Source: Pempheris klunzingeri (lineage: Eukaryota; Chordata; Actinopteri; Acropomatiformes; Pempheridae). From it: a stretch of 64,000 nt of DNA. Numbering within the stretch: the first letter of the stretch is position 1; each line of letters opens with the position of its first letter. A model generated the notes under the pieces. It saw nothing but the letters and a program-made list of their open reading frames with translations. It ran no database searches and was not told where the DNA came from. Where the stretch lies: assembly GCF_042242105.1 (NCBI RefSeq), contig NC_092019.1, forward strand, positions 24,702,828 to 24,766,827, given 5' to 3'. A program made the translations under genes and the position numbers. This document shows, in pieces, positions 38,739-58,199 of the stretch.

Positions 38739-40204
38739 GTAGGAGAGGGCGGCTGTCTGAGGCGGTAACACGTCTGCTGCCCACGGAGGCAGAGGGTTGG
38801 ACGGGCTGTCACGGTTTGCGGGGCTCGCACACTTCCTGTCCAGCCACGGCGAAGCTAGCGCTAGCTAACGAGCTAGCCGTGTTTCCGTGGCTCCAGACAA
38901 GGGTCACAGTATGAACACACTGCGGTGCTCACTGAGGCGCGTTTCGCGACTGCGTTTGTTCGTCTGTACTGATACAACCACTAACAAATGAATCCCCGGG
39001 GCCACGTAGCCTGACAGGGGCTGATTTACACTTGGTTGTTGTGACAGCTTACTGTAAAGATGGCGCAGACATGGCAGGTGTCAGGAAGTATGAACTGATA
39101 GTGACCCCCACCTGAGCAGCCCTCACTTTGGATAACTTGTATGTGTTCTATACTTTTCTCCTACTGCTCTAATACTAATACCAATAATGAATTGACTGTA
39201 GTCTTAAGTTGTAATATCCTGTCTGACTCACTGTACCATTATTGTCCAGCTACTACTTAAAGCCCATCATTGACTCAGGCTGTAGTGCTGAGTGAAACTT
39301 TAACAGAGCACCATAACAACGCCTGAACCAGCAAATACATGAATTACTCCTGTTTGAGAATCATTCGTTAACGGACATTAACCTCTTTAAGAATTCAGAT
39401 CTTTACTCTTGACCCACTTTCATGTCTTCAGTGAGAACACACAGTCCTCAGACAAGGTGGAAAATAACAGGACACAGACTTACAGAATATCACCTGCTTG
39501 TCCTTTTAGATTTGGTAGCTTAATGCAGAATAAACCTTCTAGTACTACATACTGAAGCTTTACTATACAAATATCTCCCATCTCACATAGATCTACAACA
39601 ACTTTTACTCAAGCTATAGTTTCAGTTAATACTCAGTTCAGAGTTTATGAGGCACACTTACAACCTTGTAAAAAGTTCTTCCTTCAAGAAGAATATAAGC
39701 AGTTTTAGAGAGGTGATGATTCATGATTCATTCTTTATGGTCATTATGAAGGCTGCAGTTTGCATTCAAAAGGCATAGAGACACTTAAAGGGTATCGGTG
39801 TGTTAAAAACACTGGATAGCAGCAACAAACTGTGAGATTATTAATAGCCGAGTAATAGTAATAGCCACACAGCTATACATAATATGATGTAATGTGATGG
39901 ATCTTCCTTCCCAGCAAATAGAAACATACTCTTCTCCTTTTTTCACCAGAAATCCAATAATTGTCACCAAGAAGAATCCCCAGCTGTATAGTTGGAAACC
40001 ACCAACAGATCTACAGATGTGGAAGATGTTATAGAGGGGGAACCACACACCCCCCACCCACAGCAGGGACTGGTTTAGGTGTAGTACTGGGCCCAGAATG
40101 GAGAGATTTTGAGAGAACTTTCTCCTCAGGTGAGTCCTGAGTGGTGACACTAAGATCCCCTGAGCTCAGAGTCTTCAGAGCCTACTCTCCCAATGATATG
40201 AGCC

Positions 40205-47321
<7,117 letters not shown>

Positions 47322-48025
47322 GCAGGCCCCGGCCCCCGGCCCTACCTCTCCATTACCCCTCCTCCTCCTGCCATCAGGTACCGCTCTACAGAGGTACCAC
47401 AATCCCCACCTTCATCATTAGTGTCCTAAATACCCCATTTACCTGAAACCATCCTCAGACACAGACCTCATTCGACAAGCGGACCGATGTTTAAAACAGG
47501 CTCCTACGAGGCTAAAGAGCGGATGCAGCGTGAGCTCTGCAGGCAGGCGAGAGAATAAATGAACATTTGGAAAGTAAATATCCGTCTGTGTTAATGGAGT
47601 AAGTACGTGAGCAGTGAAAGTCTTTTTTTTTTCTTTTTTCTTATTTTCTCATCGAATTTGTGAATTTGTGGAGACGCGGCGATGGTGAGAGACCCCGGAG
47701 GGAGCTGTCTTCCATTTTAAGCAGAGATAAAGTCATGCTTTTGAAACTTTACAACGAGGGGTGTGACCCTGACTATAAAAAAGGAAAAAAAAAAAATCAG
47801 GAATCTCCCTAAAATGCGGGGAGATGTGTGTCCTCAACAAATCATGAAAACCGACATCCCCAAAGACATTTTCATGTATGCACAACGATGTGCATATTGA
47901 CATTGCAGCTACTGAAGCACATTGTTTTCCCACTTTGTGTATCTGAACATCATCTATTCACACATGTAAGTATATGCATCTTTCCTGAATATATGCTCTT
48001 TTTGAATAAAAATCTTGCTGCAGTT
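47322..48025 (+). other. herpud2: herpud2 3' untranslated region with poly(A) signal
   Basis: Runs from the stop codon to an AATAAA at 48005-48010, followed shortly by a T/G-rich stretch. No other coding signal. Confidence 0.7.
48005..48010 (+). terminator. herpud2: herpud2 polyadenylation signal
   Basis: AATAAA about 685 bases after the stop, the first canonical hexamer downstream. Confidence 0.7.
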
Positions 48026-48572
48026 TGACTCCTGCCGTGGTTCACTCCCTTCCTTATTCTGTCGCTCCCCTGATGTCCTGCAGGCGGCGCTATTCACACA
48101 CAGATGGTAAAGTGCCTTTTTCTAAGAAGTTTGAGCTTACTTATAGAGGACTTCTTATAAACTTTGATCATAACTGTTTTAGTTCACAATTTACTTCTGC
48201 TTGTACATACATCTTAAATTCTTTGTAAAATTCTTTCCATTTTCTTTTGTTGCATTTTAGCATTTTTTCTTATTCCCAACATTCAGTCAGTGACAGTGTG
48301 ACTTTGTGGTGTCTTCAAATGTTTCATGGCAAATAATAATATTGATAATGTCCTTTCTTTGTATTTGTATTGTACAAAAAGCCACACAATGCTTCACATA
48401 AGGCAACAAACACTAATAATTAACACAATTTGTGCAAATTGTAAGAAAAAGCAAACGGGACTATATTTAGATAAATCAAGGGAAAAGAAAAAAACAGTTC
48501 AGGTAAAATTAAATAAAAATCTGACTAACATCTGATGAAGGTCTGTTTTAAGAAGAGATATTAGAGACGAGA

Positions 48573-48928
48573 ATCATCCATCCATCCATTTTCTATACCG
48601 CTTATCCGTCAGGGTCGCGGGGGGAGCTGGAGCCTATCCCAGCTGACTTTGGGCGAGAGGCAGGGTACACCCTGGACTGGTCGCCAGCCAATCCCACATA
48701 CAGACAGACAGACAGACAACCACTCACTCTCACACCTACGGGCAGTTTAGAGTTACCAATGAACCTAATGTGCATGTCTTTTTTGGATTGTGGGAGGAAG
48801 CCGGAGTACCTGGAGAGAACCCACACTAGCATGGGGAGAACATGCAAACTCCACACAGAAACACCCCGGGTTCAAACCGGGATTCGAACCTGGAACCTTC
48901 TTGCTGTGAGGCAACAGTGCTAACCACG
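48573..48928 (-). mobile_element. tRNA-derived SINE, nearly full length
   Basis: Read on the minus strand it starts with a tRNA-like head. The A box TGGTTAGCACTG is at 48926-48915 and the B box GGTTCGAATCC at 48890-48880, the expected internal RNA polymerase III promoter spacing. The body contains 'gtttgcatgttctccccatg', 'ggcttcctcccaca' and 'aaagtcagctggga', ending in (GGAT)n with a CAGA repeat inside. This is a very abundant teleost SINE. Fragments of it occur at 25305 and 59195. Confidence 0.8.
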
Positions 48929-51900
48929 AGACGAGAATCAATATGTCTGAATTCCAGGAAACTGTGTATGAAACTCAGAACGATAAATGTCTGAAAGACT
49001 ATGAAGTCATAAAAACAGGCCCCCAGCTGTACTGTTCCAGCCAGTCAGAGCACATGTGTGAGGTTATTCCCCTGCACCCGCCCCACTGTCACTCATCTCT
49101 TGAAGCCCCACTATCATGTCAGCATTTAGCCTCCCGGGGCTGCGAGCATCATACGGCTCCAGTGCCTTGCTCAGGGGCAGCTCGGCTTCTCCCGCTGAGA
49201 ACCTGCTTGGTGTCTTGATCTGCAGGCTGCAGTGACCTCCAGCTAAACAAAGGCTCCACACTTTGGGAGCACGACTTCATGGAACAGCTCAAACACTTCG
49301 GTTTTAAAGGAAGGTTAATGACATTTTGAATTCTGTCCCTGTTGGATGTTGGAGTTGAACACGTGCAGGCTCTCTGACACTATCCTCTCAGATAGAGAGG
49401 AGAGGAGAGGAGAGGAGGGAAGCAGCTCAGACAGCGATGCACTTCAGAGTCCTCCAAAACCCCCCTAATCAAATGACCATGGATTTTTGTGTAGTTGGTC
49501 GTAGAAGGCCCAATTAATTATGCATGACAGCGGCTTGACGGCCATTTGATTTCGTTAGGCTCGCCCCCTCTGAGCCGCCGATCCAATCAGGTTAGGATCC
49601 CCCCCCACCCCCCACCCTCTCTCCCCGCAGCTCCGGGGGGTTAGACTCCCCTTATCGGAGGGAGAGATTTCTTTAAGAGGGTGTTTGGGGTCTTGTAGGA
49701 CATTTCATCATCATAATAAGTCCTTGTTATGCAGCCGGCTCACTCCTGTTTCCCTGCTATCAGGCCTGGTTGTCTGAGGAGAGGCAGCAGTGGGCTGGAC
49801 ACATGCCACGGAGATAGACTGGCTTTATTAGGTAAACAGAGAAAAGATGGGGATGAGAGATAGAGTGTGTGACACCTGTAAGGACGGACGGTGATGCACT
49901 GTCACACCTGCTTTCAGTAGAAGGACGCTGACTGAGCATGTGCAGTAAAAGCTTCTGTCCAGGCAGGAACCTGGCCCATACATCAGAGTGTCAGTATCAC
50001 CGGCTGATTCCTGCTCATCACGCATTTACTGGTCAACCTCAGAGGAAATAAAGTGCAGATCCGAAAACGCCAAAGACACGTTCGACGGCTGTTGCATGCT
50101 GTTAAATGTGGAGCGAATTTTAACCAAATTTCCAGAAAATCTGCAAAAGAAAATGTGACTTCAGGTGGACTTGCTTGGCAGCGTCTGACACCGACAGAAA
50201 GACATACAAGACATGTTGTAACTGTGTCCGTATAAAAACAACCCAGCATTTTTGCATTAGCCAGAGTCACATTTGACATTTTCCTGAGAATTCAGAGTTT
50301 GAAGCCGTACAGTTTTCCTGCTGAGTAGGAGTTTAATCATTTATATAGCGGTAGAAGATGTTTTCAGATTAGTATTAGAAGTATTCTTAAAGTCTCCAAT
50401 AGATCGCCTCAGCTGGCAGCCTTCAAACCGGCTGTGATGGCTGCAGCATCATTTGTTTGGGTTATTTTGGGACATGTTGCAGCCATTGCAGTCCAATTTG
50501 TGGCTGCTGGTTGAGGTGCTGGACCAGTTCCAAATCTTTTTGTACCTATCAGTCATTTCAAACCCAATGATATGTACAAATCGGACCCATTGCTTTATTT
50601 CCTCATGAAATAGACCAAAAATGTTCCACGAGCAGAACAAACCACATTTAATGGAGGCTTGGGGGCATGATGAGAAGTTGATGGCATCGACCTCCTTAAG
50701 TTCGTCTGCATACAAAGACAGGTGTGAAAAAACGGAAAATAGCTCCTACGCAGTTACGTCATCGTTACAGACCATCTTTTATAAACTGGAGCTTACGTTT
50801 TGTTTGTCAAAGTTGATTTTTGCAAAGTTACTATGGATGTCAGATAAATGCAGCGTTATAAAATGTTCTCCATCACCCTCTGAAATGTATGAAGTGGCAC
50901 CACACAGAAACGCTGAAGCAGAGTACCACAGAGTTGTAAAACACAGCACAGTGCTCAGTTCTGTTTCATTACTGATTTTAGGTCACCTCATGAAATATCT
51001 GGAGTATTTAAAAAAAAAAAAAAGCACAGCAGCAGCCTTATTGTCAGACTACGTTTGGTCTTAGGAACCTTTTGTTGTTGAGCTGAAATCCAGCTGTCTT
51101 GTGGGCAGGAAGTGGAATGAGTTTGAGCTCAGACAGGAAGTGCTGTCGTCTCTGCTCGGCCTCAGGCAACTTTGCCCTCAAGGCGCATTTCCTCTCGAGC
51201 ATCTTTCCATTGTTTGCCAACAGGTTTCACATTTCACCACAAACTCCTCTGTGCGTTCGTGTCCTTCGTCCTCCCAGAAGCACTCTGTGGCCTGTTTGTT
51301 AAAAGCGCTTTATCGCTAAATTTGACTTGGCACGTCTTGTCGGGAGAGATTGCGGCTGATGCGACTCTTGACCTGCAGATAAAACATCCATTAAGTGGTT
51401 TGTCTGGGGCGATTCTGTGCTCTTACCCTATTAGCATATTGTTAGCCATTTGCAAGACGGTGCAGCAATGGATGCACAGTGCCGTTGTGCAGCCAGTCAC
51501 CACGCCATAAAGAACCACCTCTCACTCTGCTGCTGTGCTAAATGTCGTCTCCGACATCGTAATGCTCCCCGGCTGTCCTCCGCCAGACGATTCAAATGAC
51601 CGCTAAAAGCCCGAGGGAAGGAAAAAAGGGCCAAAATGCAAAATTGATGGAAATGACATTAGATTCAGCTCATGCTCCTCACTGTGTAAATTATGCCCCA
51701 AAATGGACTCTCTGGCCTGACTGTTAGCTCCAATTTGCCGGGCCATACCTCATGGTGGCTTGTCTTGCCCTTCCCCTCTCCCTTTAATCCAATAAGAGCC
51801 ACACTGGATGTTATTTATTTGTTTATTTATTTATTTTCGAAGGATGTAACCGATTCTTATCAGGGCAGAAGTGGGGCCTTCTTCCTGGTGAAACGGTGAC

Positions 51901-51964
51901 TAACGTCCAGCCATCGATCCGTCAGTTCGTCTGCGGTGGCGGGTGATGGTTCTGGTGATAGACG

Positions 51965-51999
<35 letters not shown>

Positions 52000-52525
52000 A
52001 TACGTATCAGTGTGTGCACTTTAAGTACTGGAGTCAATAGTGCAGATGTGGGTGTATTTTTCAGTCCAGGGATTGTGTTTGAACACACAAACACTAACCA
52101 GGCTTATACAGACATTATTTTGACCTGATTTTATTTCTGTCATTGTTCTATTTTATTTCTATTTATGAATTTACTTCTTTTTTTTTTTTTTTTTGCCGTT
52201 CAAACATCTACATCAGGTTCTACTGCTTGCCTGTAATGTTTACGCTCATAAAATCACTGGCAAAATGCCTAAAATGTAAATCTACAACATTTCAGTCCCA
52301 GGTCTGTTGGCTTTGCAGAACATTATGATATCTGATCTCAGAGCTGGTCTAAATGAGTAACAACTCCTCAGATAGGATGTTTCGCTCTAATTATGTAGTT
52401 TAGCATTCTGGACAGAATCACACACTCTTACTTAACCTTCCCTTACGTTTTTTTCGCCCGTCCTGTCCTGTTTTTAATGGGCATGGATCAGGCTAAAGCT
52501 CGCATTGAGCGTGATACAGTGTCTG
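48929..52525. other. Gene-free interval between herpud2 and the retrotransposon
   Basis: No exon is recognisable. It contains GAGAG repeats near 49391, a (TG)n run at 51967-51997 and a T homopolymer near 52180. Two non-repetitive blocks, about 49480-49600 (with 'cccaattaattatgcatgacag') and 51590-51800, have the look of conserved regulatory DNA. Short open frames here have no coding signature. Confidence 0.45.
52521..52525 (+). repeat. Left target-site duplication GTCTG
   Basis: GTCTG directly precedes the 5' LTR and is repeated exactly at 58200-58204 after the 3' LTR, a 5-bp duplication typical of Ty3/Gypsy integrases. Confidence 0.85.
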
Positions 52526-53096
52526 TCTCACAATCTGCTGTACTGGTCTGCTGCTCCTGGTATTTTTCCACACTCTCTGACCTACTCACCTGGCCACGCC
52601 TCCCTATCAGTGGCAATCACCCTCACCTGGTTCCACAGCTGCAGTCAATTGCACTCACCTGCCTATTTAGGCTCAGCAGTAGACTCACTCAGTGCCAGAT
52701 TGTCTTTGCTCCATGCCAGACCTTCCAGCACTTCTCTTTGGACTGATTTCCTGGTTTCGACCCTGTTTGCCCCTGACTACTGCTCCTCGTCTCTGCCCTG
52801 GTAATTACCTCAGCCTTCTGTTCCTGACCACGAGCTACGCCTGTGTCCTTCCTGTCTTCTGTCTGCCTGCTGACTACCTGACCTCCTGCCTGTCACCGAT
52901 TCTCCGCCTGTTTGCTCCATTTGGGTTTGTTTGCTTCGCTGTCTGCCTGCCTGTTGCTGACCCCGGTTCCGGATTTAACTACGAGTCTAGCCTGTCCCTC
53001 TCTGGTCCAGTTGCCTCCCATCTACCCAGCCAGCAGATTATCATCTGCTCTTCCATTGACTGTGCTGCTATTGGGTCCTGCAAACTCCCCGTTACA
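52526..53096 (+). repeat. 5' LTR
   Basis: 571 bp, ending GTTACA. Its second base is C where the 3' LTR has G (so it starts TC rather than the canonical TG), and it has CG at 52597-52598 where the 3' copy has TG, a likely deaminated CpG. Open frames within it are shared with the 3' LTR and are not genes. Confidence 0.95.
52664..52669 (+). promoter_or_regulatory. LTR TATA-like box
   Basis: TATTTA, about 30 bp upstream of position 52694, where the self-priming match (see the primer-binding feature) would put the first base of the transcript. Confidence 0.55.
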
Positions 53097-53113
53097 GTAC
53101 AATCTGGCCAGAA
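53097..53113 (+). promoter_or_regulatory. Primer-binding region, self-priming type
   Basis: Ten bases at 53099-53108 (ACAATCTGGC) are the exact reverse complement of 52694-52703 inside the 5' LTR. In Tf1/sushi elements the RNA's own 5' end folds onto the primer-binding site and primes minus-strand synthesis instead of a tRNA. The match and the TATA spacing fit that model; it has not been tested here. Confidence 0.6.
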
Positions 53114-54106
53114 ATGGACCCAGCACACAACCCATCTGCATTGGATCGGCTGGAGGCAGTGGAAGGCGTCCTTCAGAAGCATGAAGCGCTGTTGTCAGCT
53201 GCTGTTGCTGAAACCAGGCAGGTTGCTGCGGCTAATGGGCAGGCGTTAGCCACACTAGCCTCCCAGCTCCAGCAGCTGACCACACTCCTTTCCCAGCAGA
53301 CTGCTCCGCCACCTTCTCCTCCAGCTCCACCTGCTCCTTTGTTGACCAGGGACGCGCCTGAACCGCAGGTGGGAATCCCAGAGCGCTACAATGGAGATCC
53401 AGAGACTTGTGGGCCATTCATCACAAACTGTTCCCTGTTGTTTTCCCTTCAACCTCGCACTTTTGCCACAGAGGCGGCTAAGGTGGCATTTGTCATCAAC
53501 CACCTGACAGGCAGAGCACGGTTGTGGGGAACTGCAGAGTGGGAGAGACGGTCTCCTGCCTGTGCATCATTCCAGTCTTTTGCTGAGGAGCTGCGAAAAG
53601 TGTTTGGGTTAGGAGCATGTGCAGCAGAGACAGCAAGGGGACTGATGAGCATGCGACAGGGGAACGGCACAGTGACTGACTACGCTATTGATTTCTGCAC
53701 CAAGGCCAGCCAGAGTAGTTGGAATTCTGCCGCCCTCTGTGATGCTTTTCTTCATGGACTGGCTGACTACGTGAAGGATGAGTTAGTTTCACATGACATC
53801 CCAGGAACTCTTGATGAGGTGATTGAACTTGCGACCCTGATCGATCTCCGAGTCCAAGCCCGCCGACGGGAGAGGCAACCGATCCCCATCCATCGTGCTC
53901 CATCTGTTCACTCACGTGGGGCCCTGTCCAGCACCTTTTTCATGTTGGGGTCTCCAAGGGAGGATCCTGAGCCTATGCAGCTGGGCCGTACCTCCCTCAC
54001 CCAGGAAGAACGGGATCGTCGGCGCCGAGCCGGTCTTTGTATGTACTGTGGTCAGGCCGGCCATTTTGTCTCAAGCTGTCCAGTAAAAGCCAAGGCTCAC
54101 CAGTAA
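53114..54106 (+). CDS. gag: Retrotransposon Gag polyprotein
   Basis: Uninterrupted 330-residue frame beginning 17 bases after the 5' LTR. The N-terminal half has a predicted coiled coil (LDRLEAVEGVLQKHEALLSA) and a Pro-rich linker. The capsid region contains VGIPERYNGDPETCGPFITNC, VAFVINHLTGRARLWGTAEW and GLADYVKDELV, as in sushi-type Gag and its domesticated relatives. A single CCHC zinc knuckle, CMYCGQAGHFVSSC, lies near the C-terminus (about residues 309-322). It would form the particle that packages element RNA in the cytoplasm. No stop or frameshift is present, in contrast to pol. Confidence 0.95.
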   Translation: MDPAHNPSALDRLEAVEGVLQKHEALLSAAVAETRQVAAANGQALATLASQLQQLTTLLSQQTAPPPSPPAPPAPLLTRDAPEPQVGIPERYNGDPETCGPFITNCSLLFSLQPRTFATEAAKVAFVINHLTGRARLWGTAEWERRSPACASFQSFAEELRKVFGLGACAAETARGLMSMRQGNGTVTDYAIDFCTKASQSSWNSAALCDAFLHGLADYVKDELVSHDIPGTLDEVIELATLIDLRVQARRRERQPIPIHRAPSVHSRGALSSTFFMLGSPREDPEPMQLGRTSLTQEERDRRRRAGLCMYCGQAGHFVSSCPVKAKAHQ

Positions 54107-57100
54107 TCGGGGAGATACTGGTGAGCCCAACTTCAACCCAGCCTTCCCGCCAGACACTGCTAGTCCAAGCCCGGCTTCTCCTGACTGACGGCCCACACAC
54201 ACTGGCCACCCTTATAGACTCTGGAGCTGACGCCAGCTGTATGGACTAGGAGCTTGTGCAACAGCTGGGGCTCGAGCAGGTGCCACTTCTCCATCCGGTG
54301 CCTGCCAGAGCTCTGGATGGCCACAGACTGGGGACCGTAACTCACCAGACTGCTCCAATTCCTATGCTTCTGTCGGGTAACCACCATGAAACAATCCGTT
54401 TCACATTTTGAACTCTCCCAACCAACCTGTCATCCCAAGGGTTACCCTTGGCTCCGTCGACATAATCCCCACATAGACTGGTCCACTGGAGTCATTTTGG
54501 AGTGGGGAACCTCCTGTCACCAAACCTGTCTGAAACAGGCTTGTTCTCCAGTCTACTTCCCCTGCTCCAGTGCTCCACCTGACATCTCCAGGGTGCCTCC
54601 AGAATACCACGACTTCCGCCAGGTTTTCAGCAAAGCCAAAGCAACCTCTCTGCCTCCACACCGGCCATATGACTGTGCCATCGACCTTCTGCCAGGCACC
54701 TCTCCTCCTAAGGGCCGCCTTTACTCTTTGTCTGCCCCTGAAAGAAAGGCCATGGACACCTACATTAATGACTCTCTGGCGGCAGGAATTATCCGCCCTT
54801 CCTCGTCCCCAGCCGGTGCTGGTTTCTTCTTTGTGGATAAGAAGGACAAGACTCTGAGGCCTTGCATAGACTACAGGGGCCTCAATGACATAACTGTGAA
54901 GAACAGTTACCCCCTTCCACTCCTGTCCTCTGCCTTTGAACTGCTACAGGGGGCAACAATCTTCACCAAACTTGATCTCCGCAGCGCCTACCACCTTGTT
55001 CGTATCAGAGAGGGGGATGACGGCATTCAACACCCCTACTGGACATTATGAATATTTGGTCATGCCCTTTGGGCTCACCAACGCTCCTGCTGTGTTCCAG
55101 GCCCTGGTGAACGACATACTCCGTGACATGCTGAATCACTTTGTTTTTGTGTACCTTGACGACATACTCATCTTTTCAAAGACTCGAGAGGAGCACATCC
55201 ACCACGTCCAGTCAGTCCTCCAGCGCCTGCTGGAGAACTCATTGTTTGTCAAGGCAGAGAAGTGTGAATTTCATGCAGAATCCGTCCCTTTCCTGGGCTA
55301 CATCGTGGGGCAGGGGCACATGCAGATGGATCCTGCAAAGGTCTCTGCCGTCTCTTCCTGGCCTGTTCCTGTGAACCGTAAGCAGCTACAGCGCTTCCTG
55401 GGATTTGCCAATTTTTACCGTTGTTTTGTCCGCAATTACAGCTCAGTGGCTGCCCCTCTCACTGCCCTCACCTCCTCCAAAGTTCCTTTTCTGTGGTCAC
55501 TTGATGCCCACAAGGCCTTTGAAACTCTGAAATCCAGGTTTACCTCAGCCTCCATTCTGCAAATGCGTGACCCAGAGCGTCAGTTTGTGGTGGAGGTAGA
55601 CGCTTCTGATACTGGAGTGGGGGCCATCCTGTCCCAGCGTTCAGCCTCTGACCAGAATTTCCACCCCTGTGCCTTCTTCTCCCGGTGTCTGTCCACTGCG
55701 GAGAACAACTACGACATTGGGAACCGAGAGCTGTTGGCGGTGAAATTGGCTTTGGAGGAATGGCGCCACTGGCTGGAGGGAGCTAAGGAACCATTTCTTG
55801 TCTGGACTGATCACAAGAACTTAGAGTATATCCGCACAGCCAAAAGACTGAACTCCCGGCAGGCCCGATGGGCTTTATTTTTCACCAGATTCAATTTCAC
55901 TCTCTCTTACCGACCAGGAACCCGCAATGTTAAGCCTGATGCCCTCTCCCGACAGTTCCAGAAGGCAGGGGACTCAGCTGATGGACCCTCAACCATCCTT
56001 CCGTCCCCCTATGTCATTGCCACACTTACCTGGGGAGAGGGTGAGAACCGCCACCGAGGGTCAACCAGGTCCCAGCGCCTGTCCTCCTAATTGCCTGTTT
56101 GTTCCTCCTGTCCTGAGGTCTGAGGTGCTTCAATGGGTCCACACATCTCGCTTTTCTTGCCATCCGGGAGCCCAGCAAACTCTTAATGCTCTCCTCCAAC
56201 GGTTTTGGTGGCCATCCGTGGAGGACGACACTCGGGACTTTGTTAAAGCCTGCTCCGTCTGTAATCAACATAAAACCCCCCGTCAAGCTCCAACTGGTCT
56301 CCTACAGCCTCTTCCCATCCCGCATCGCCCCTGGTCCCACATTTCATTGGACTTTGTTACAGGTCTTCCCCCCCTCTGATGGCCACACAGCCATCCTAAC
56401 CATCGTGGACCGCTTCAGCAAGATGGCCCACTTCGTTCCTTTGCCCAAGCTGCCCTCAGCTAAGGAGACAGCGCAACTGGTCCTGGTCCACGTCTTCCGC
56501 CTCCACGGCCTTCCAGTGGATGTGGTCTCTGACCGAGGACCACAGTTCTCCTCTGTGTTTTGGAGGGAGTTCTGCAGTCTGCTAGGAGCCACTGCCAGCC
56601 TTTCTTCAGGGTTCCATCCCGAATCTAACGGTCAGACTGAACGCAAGAACCAGGAGACAGCCCTGCGCTGTATGGTCTCCCAGAATCCCTCCTCCTGGTC
56701 CCAGCAACTCCTCTGGGTAGAGTACGCCCACAACACCCTAACCAGTTCTGCCACTAGCCTCTCCCCATTCCAGTGTGCCTATGGTTACCAGCCTCCTCTG
56801 TTCCCGGCCCTGGAAAAGGAGGCCTCCTGCCCATCCGTGGAGGCCTTCATCCGGCGTTGTAAACGGACTTGGACAAAGGCTCGCACTGACATTCAACGTT
56901 CTGTGGATCGCTACACTAGATCCGCTAACCAGCACCGTTCCCCAGCTCCAGTATACCTCGTTGGCCAGAAGGTGTGGCTCTCTACCCGGGACCTTCCCCT
57001 CCGAGTGGAGTCCAAGAAGTTAGCCCTCAAGTTTGTTGGTCCATTCACCATTGAGCGGGTAATCAGTCCTACAGCGGTGAGGTTGAGACTTCCTCGCTCA

Positions 57101-57544
57101 ATGAAAATTCATCCTACGTTCCATGTCCCCAGAGTCAAACCTGTCCATGAGAGCCCTTTAGCACCAGCAACTCCTCCTCCTCCTCCTCCGCCTCGCCTCA
57201 TCGATGGTGGTCCTGCCTTCACTGTCCATCGCCTGGTCCGGTCTCGTCGCAGGGGGAGGGGTATCCAGTATTTGGTGGACTGGGAGGGCTATGGTCCAGA
57301 GGAGAGGTCCTGGGTTCCAGCTCGTCACATCCTGGATCCAGACCTCATTGCTGATTTTCACCGCCGCCATCCTGATCAGCCCGGCACTACAGCTGACAAT
57401 CCAAGGGAATCTGAGTCTACCCCCTCACAGGAACAGGAGGGGTCTGGTCTTCCCTTGGAGGGCTTGCCTGATGGTGAGGATTCCCACCACCCTGACCCCT
57501 CCACCCACCCGGATGAGGACACTGTGAGTTCCCAGGAATATTAA
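54107..57544 (+). pseudogene. pol: Retrotransposon Pol (PR-RT-RNase H-INT-chromodomain), disrupted
   Basis: Protease begins in the frame one base back from gag; its active-site motif LIDSGAD is near 54216 and a TAG stop follows at 54247-54249. The frame changes near 54435, near 55018 (inside RT), near 56035 (between RNase H and integrase) and at a seven-C run at 56368-56374. RT keeps [13 protein letters not shown] and the catalytic YLDD (about 55153). RNase H keeps [10 protein letters not shown]. Integrase keeps the HHCC region and D,D,E motifs ([30 protein letters not shown]). A chromodomain ([17 protein letters not shown], about 57268-57320) ends it at TAA 57544. At least four frame breaks and one stop make it non-functional as read. 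The homopolymer break could be a sequencing error. Confidence 0.93.
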
Positions 57545-57615
57545 CTCCACCTCCGACCCCATCGACCTGTCCAATCTATTATTGCCTGTTTTGGGGACGT
57601 CAGGAGCCGTCCCTT

Positions 57616-57628
57616 GAAGGGGGGGTTC
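57616..57628 (+). promoter_or_regulatory. Polypurine tract
   Basis: GAAGGGGGGG then TTC directly before the 3' LTR; primes plus-strand synthesis in LTR retrotransposons. Confidence 0.8.
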
Positions 57629-58199
57629 TGTCACAATCTGCTGTACTGGTCTGCTGCTCCTGGTATTTTTCCACACTCTCTGACCTACTCACCTGGCCAT
57701 GCCTCCCTATCAGTGGCAATCACCCTCACCTGGTTCCACAGCTGCAGTCAATTGCACTCACCTGCCTATTTAGGCTCAGCAGTAGACTCACTCAGTGCCA
57801 GATTGTCTTTGCTCCATGCCAGACCTTCCAGCACTTCTCTTTGGACTGATTTCCTGGTTTCGACCCTGTTTGCCCCTGACTACTGCTCCTCGTCTCTGCC
57901 CTGGTAATTACCTCAGCCTTCTGTTCCTGACCACGAGCTACGCCTGTGTCCTTCCTGTCTTCTGTCTGCCTGCTGACTACCTGACCTCCTGCCTGTCACC
58001 GATTCTCCGCCTGTTTGCTCCATTTGGGTTTGTTTGCTTCGCTGTCTGCCTGCCTGTTGCTGACCCCGGTTCCGGATTTAACTACGAGTCTAGCCTGTCC
58101 CTCTCTGGTCCAGTTGCCTCCCATCTACCCAGCCAGCAGATTATCATCTGCTCTTCCATTGACTGTGCTGCTATTGGGTCCTGCAAACTCCCCGTTACA
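57629..58199 (+). repeat. 3' LTR
   Basis: 571 bp, TGTCAC...GTTACA, with two differences from the 5' LTR by eye comparison along its length. Confidence 0.95.

Larger units (their letters stand above)
52526..58199 (+). mobile_element. Full-length Ty3/Gypsy chromovirus-type LTR retrotransposon (Tf1/sushi group)
   Basis: The element is 5,674 bp: 5' LTR 52526-53096, gag 53114-54106, pol about 54107-57544, polypurine tract GAAGGGGGGG at 57616-57625 and 3' LTR 57629-58199. A 5-bp duplication GTCTG flanks it. Domain order PR-RT-RNase H-INT-chromodomain places it in the chromodomain-bearing Metaviridae branch. Gag and pol lie in different frames, as in sushi elements. No envelope frame exists. The two 571-bp LTRs differ at only two positions by eye, so insertion is recent, yet pol carries one stop and several frame breaks. 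It could only move with proteins from another copy. Confidence 0.96.

Noticed and set aside
52692..53249. 185-residue frame in the 5' LTR (with a 136-residue twin in the 3' LTR)
   Set aside because: Repeated in both LTRs, overlaps promoter and primer site, and resembles no protein.
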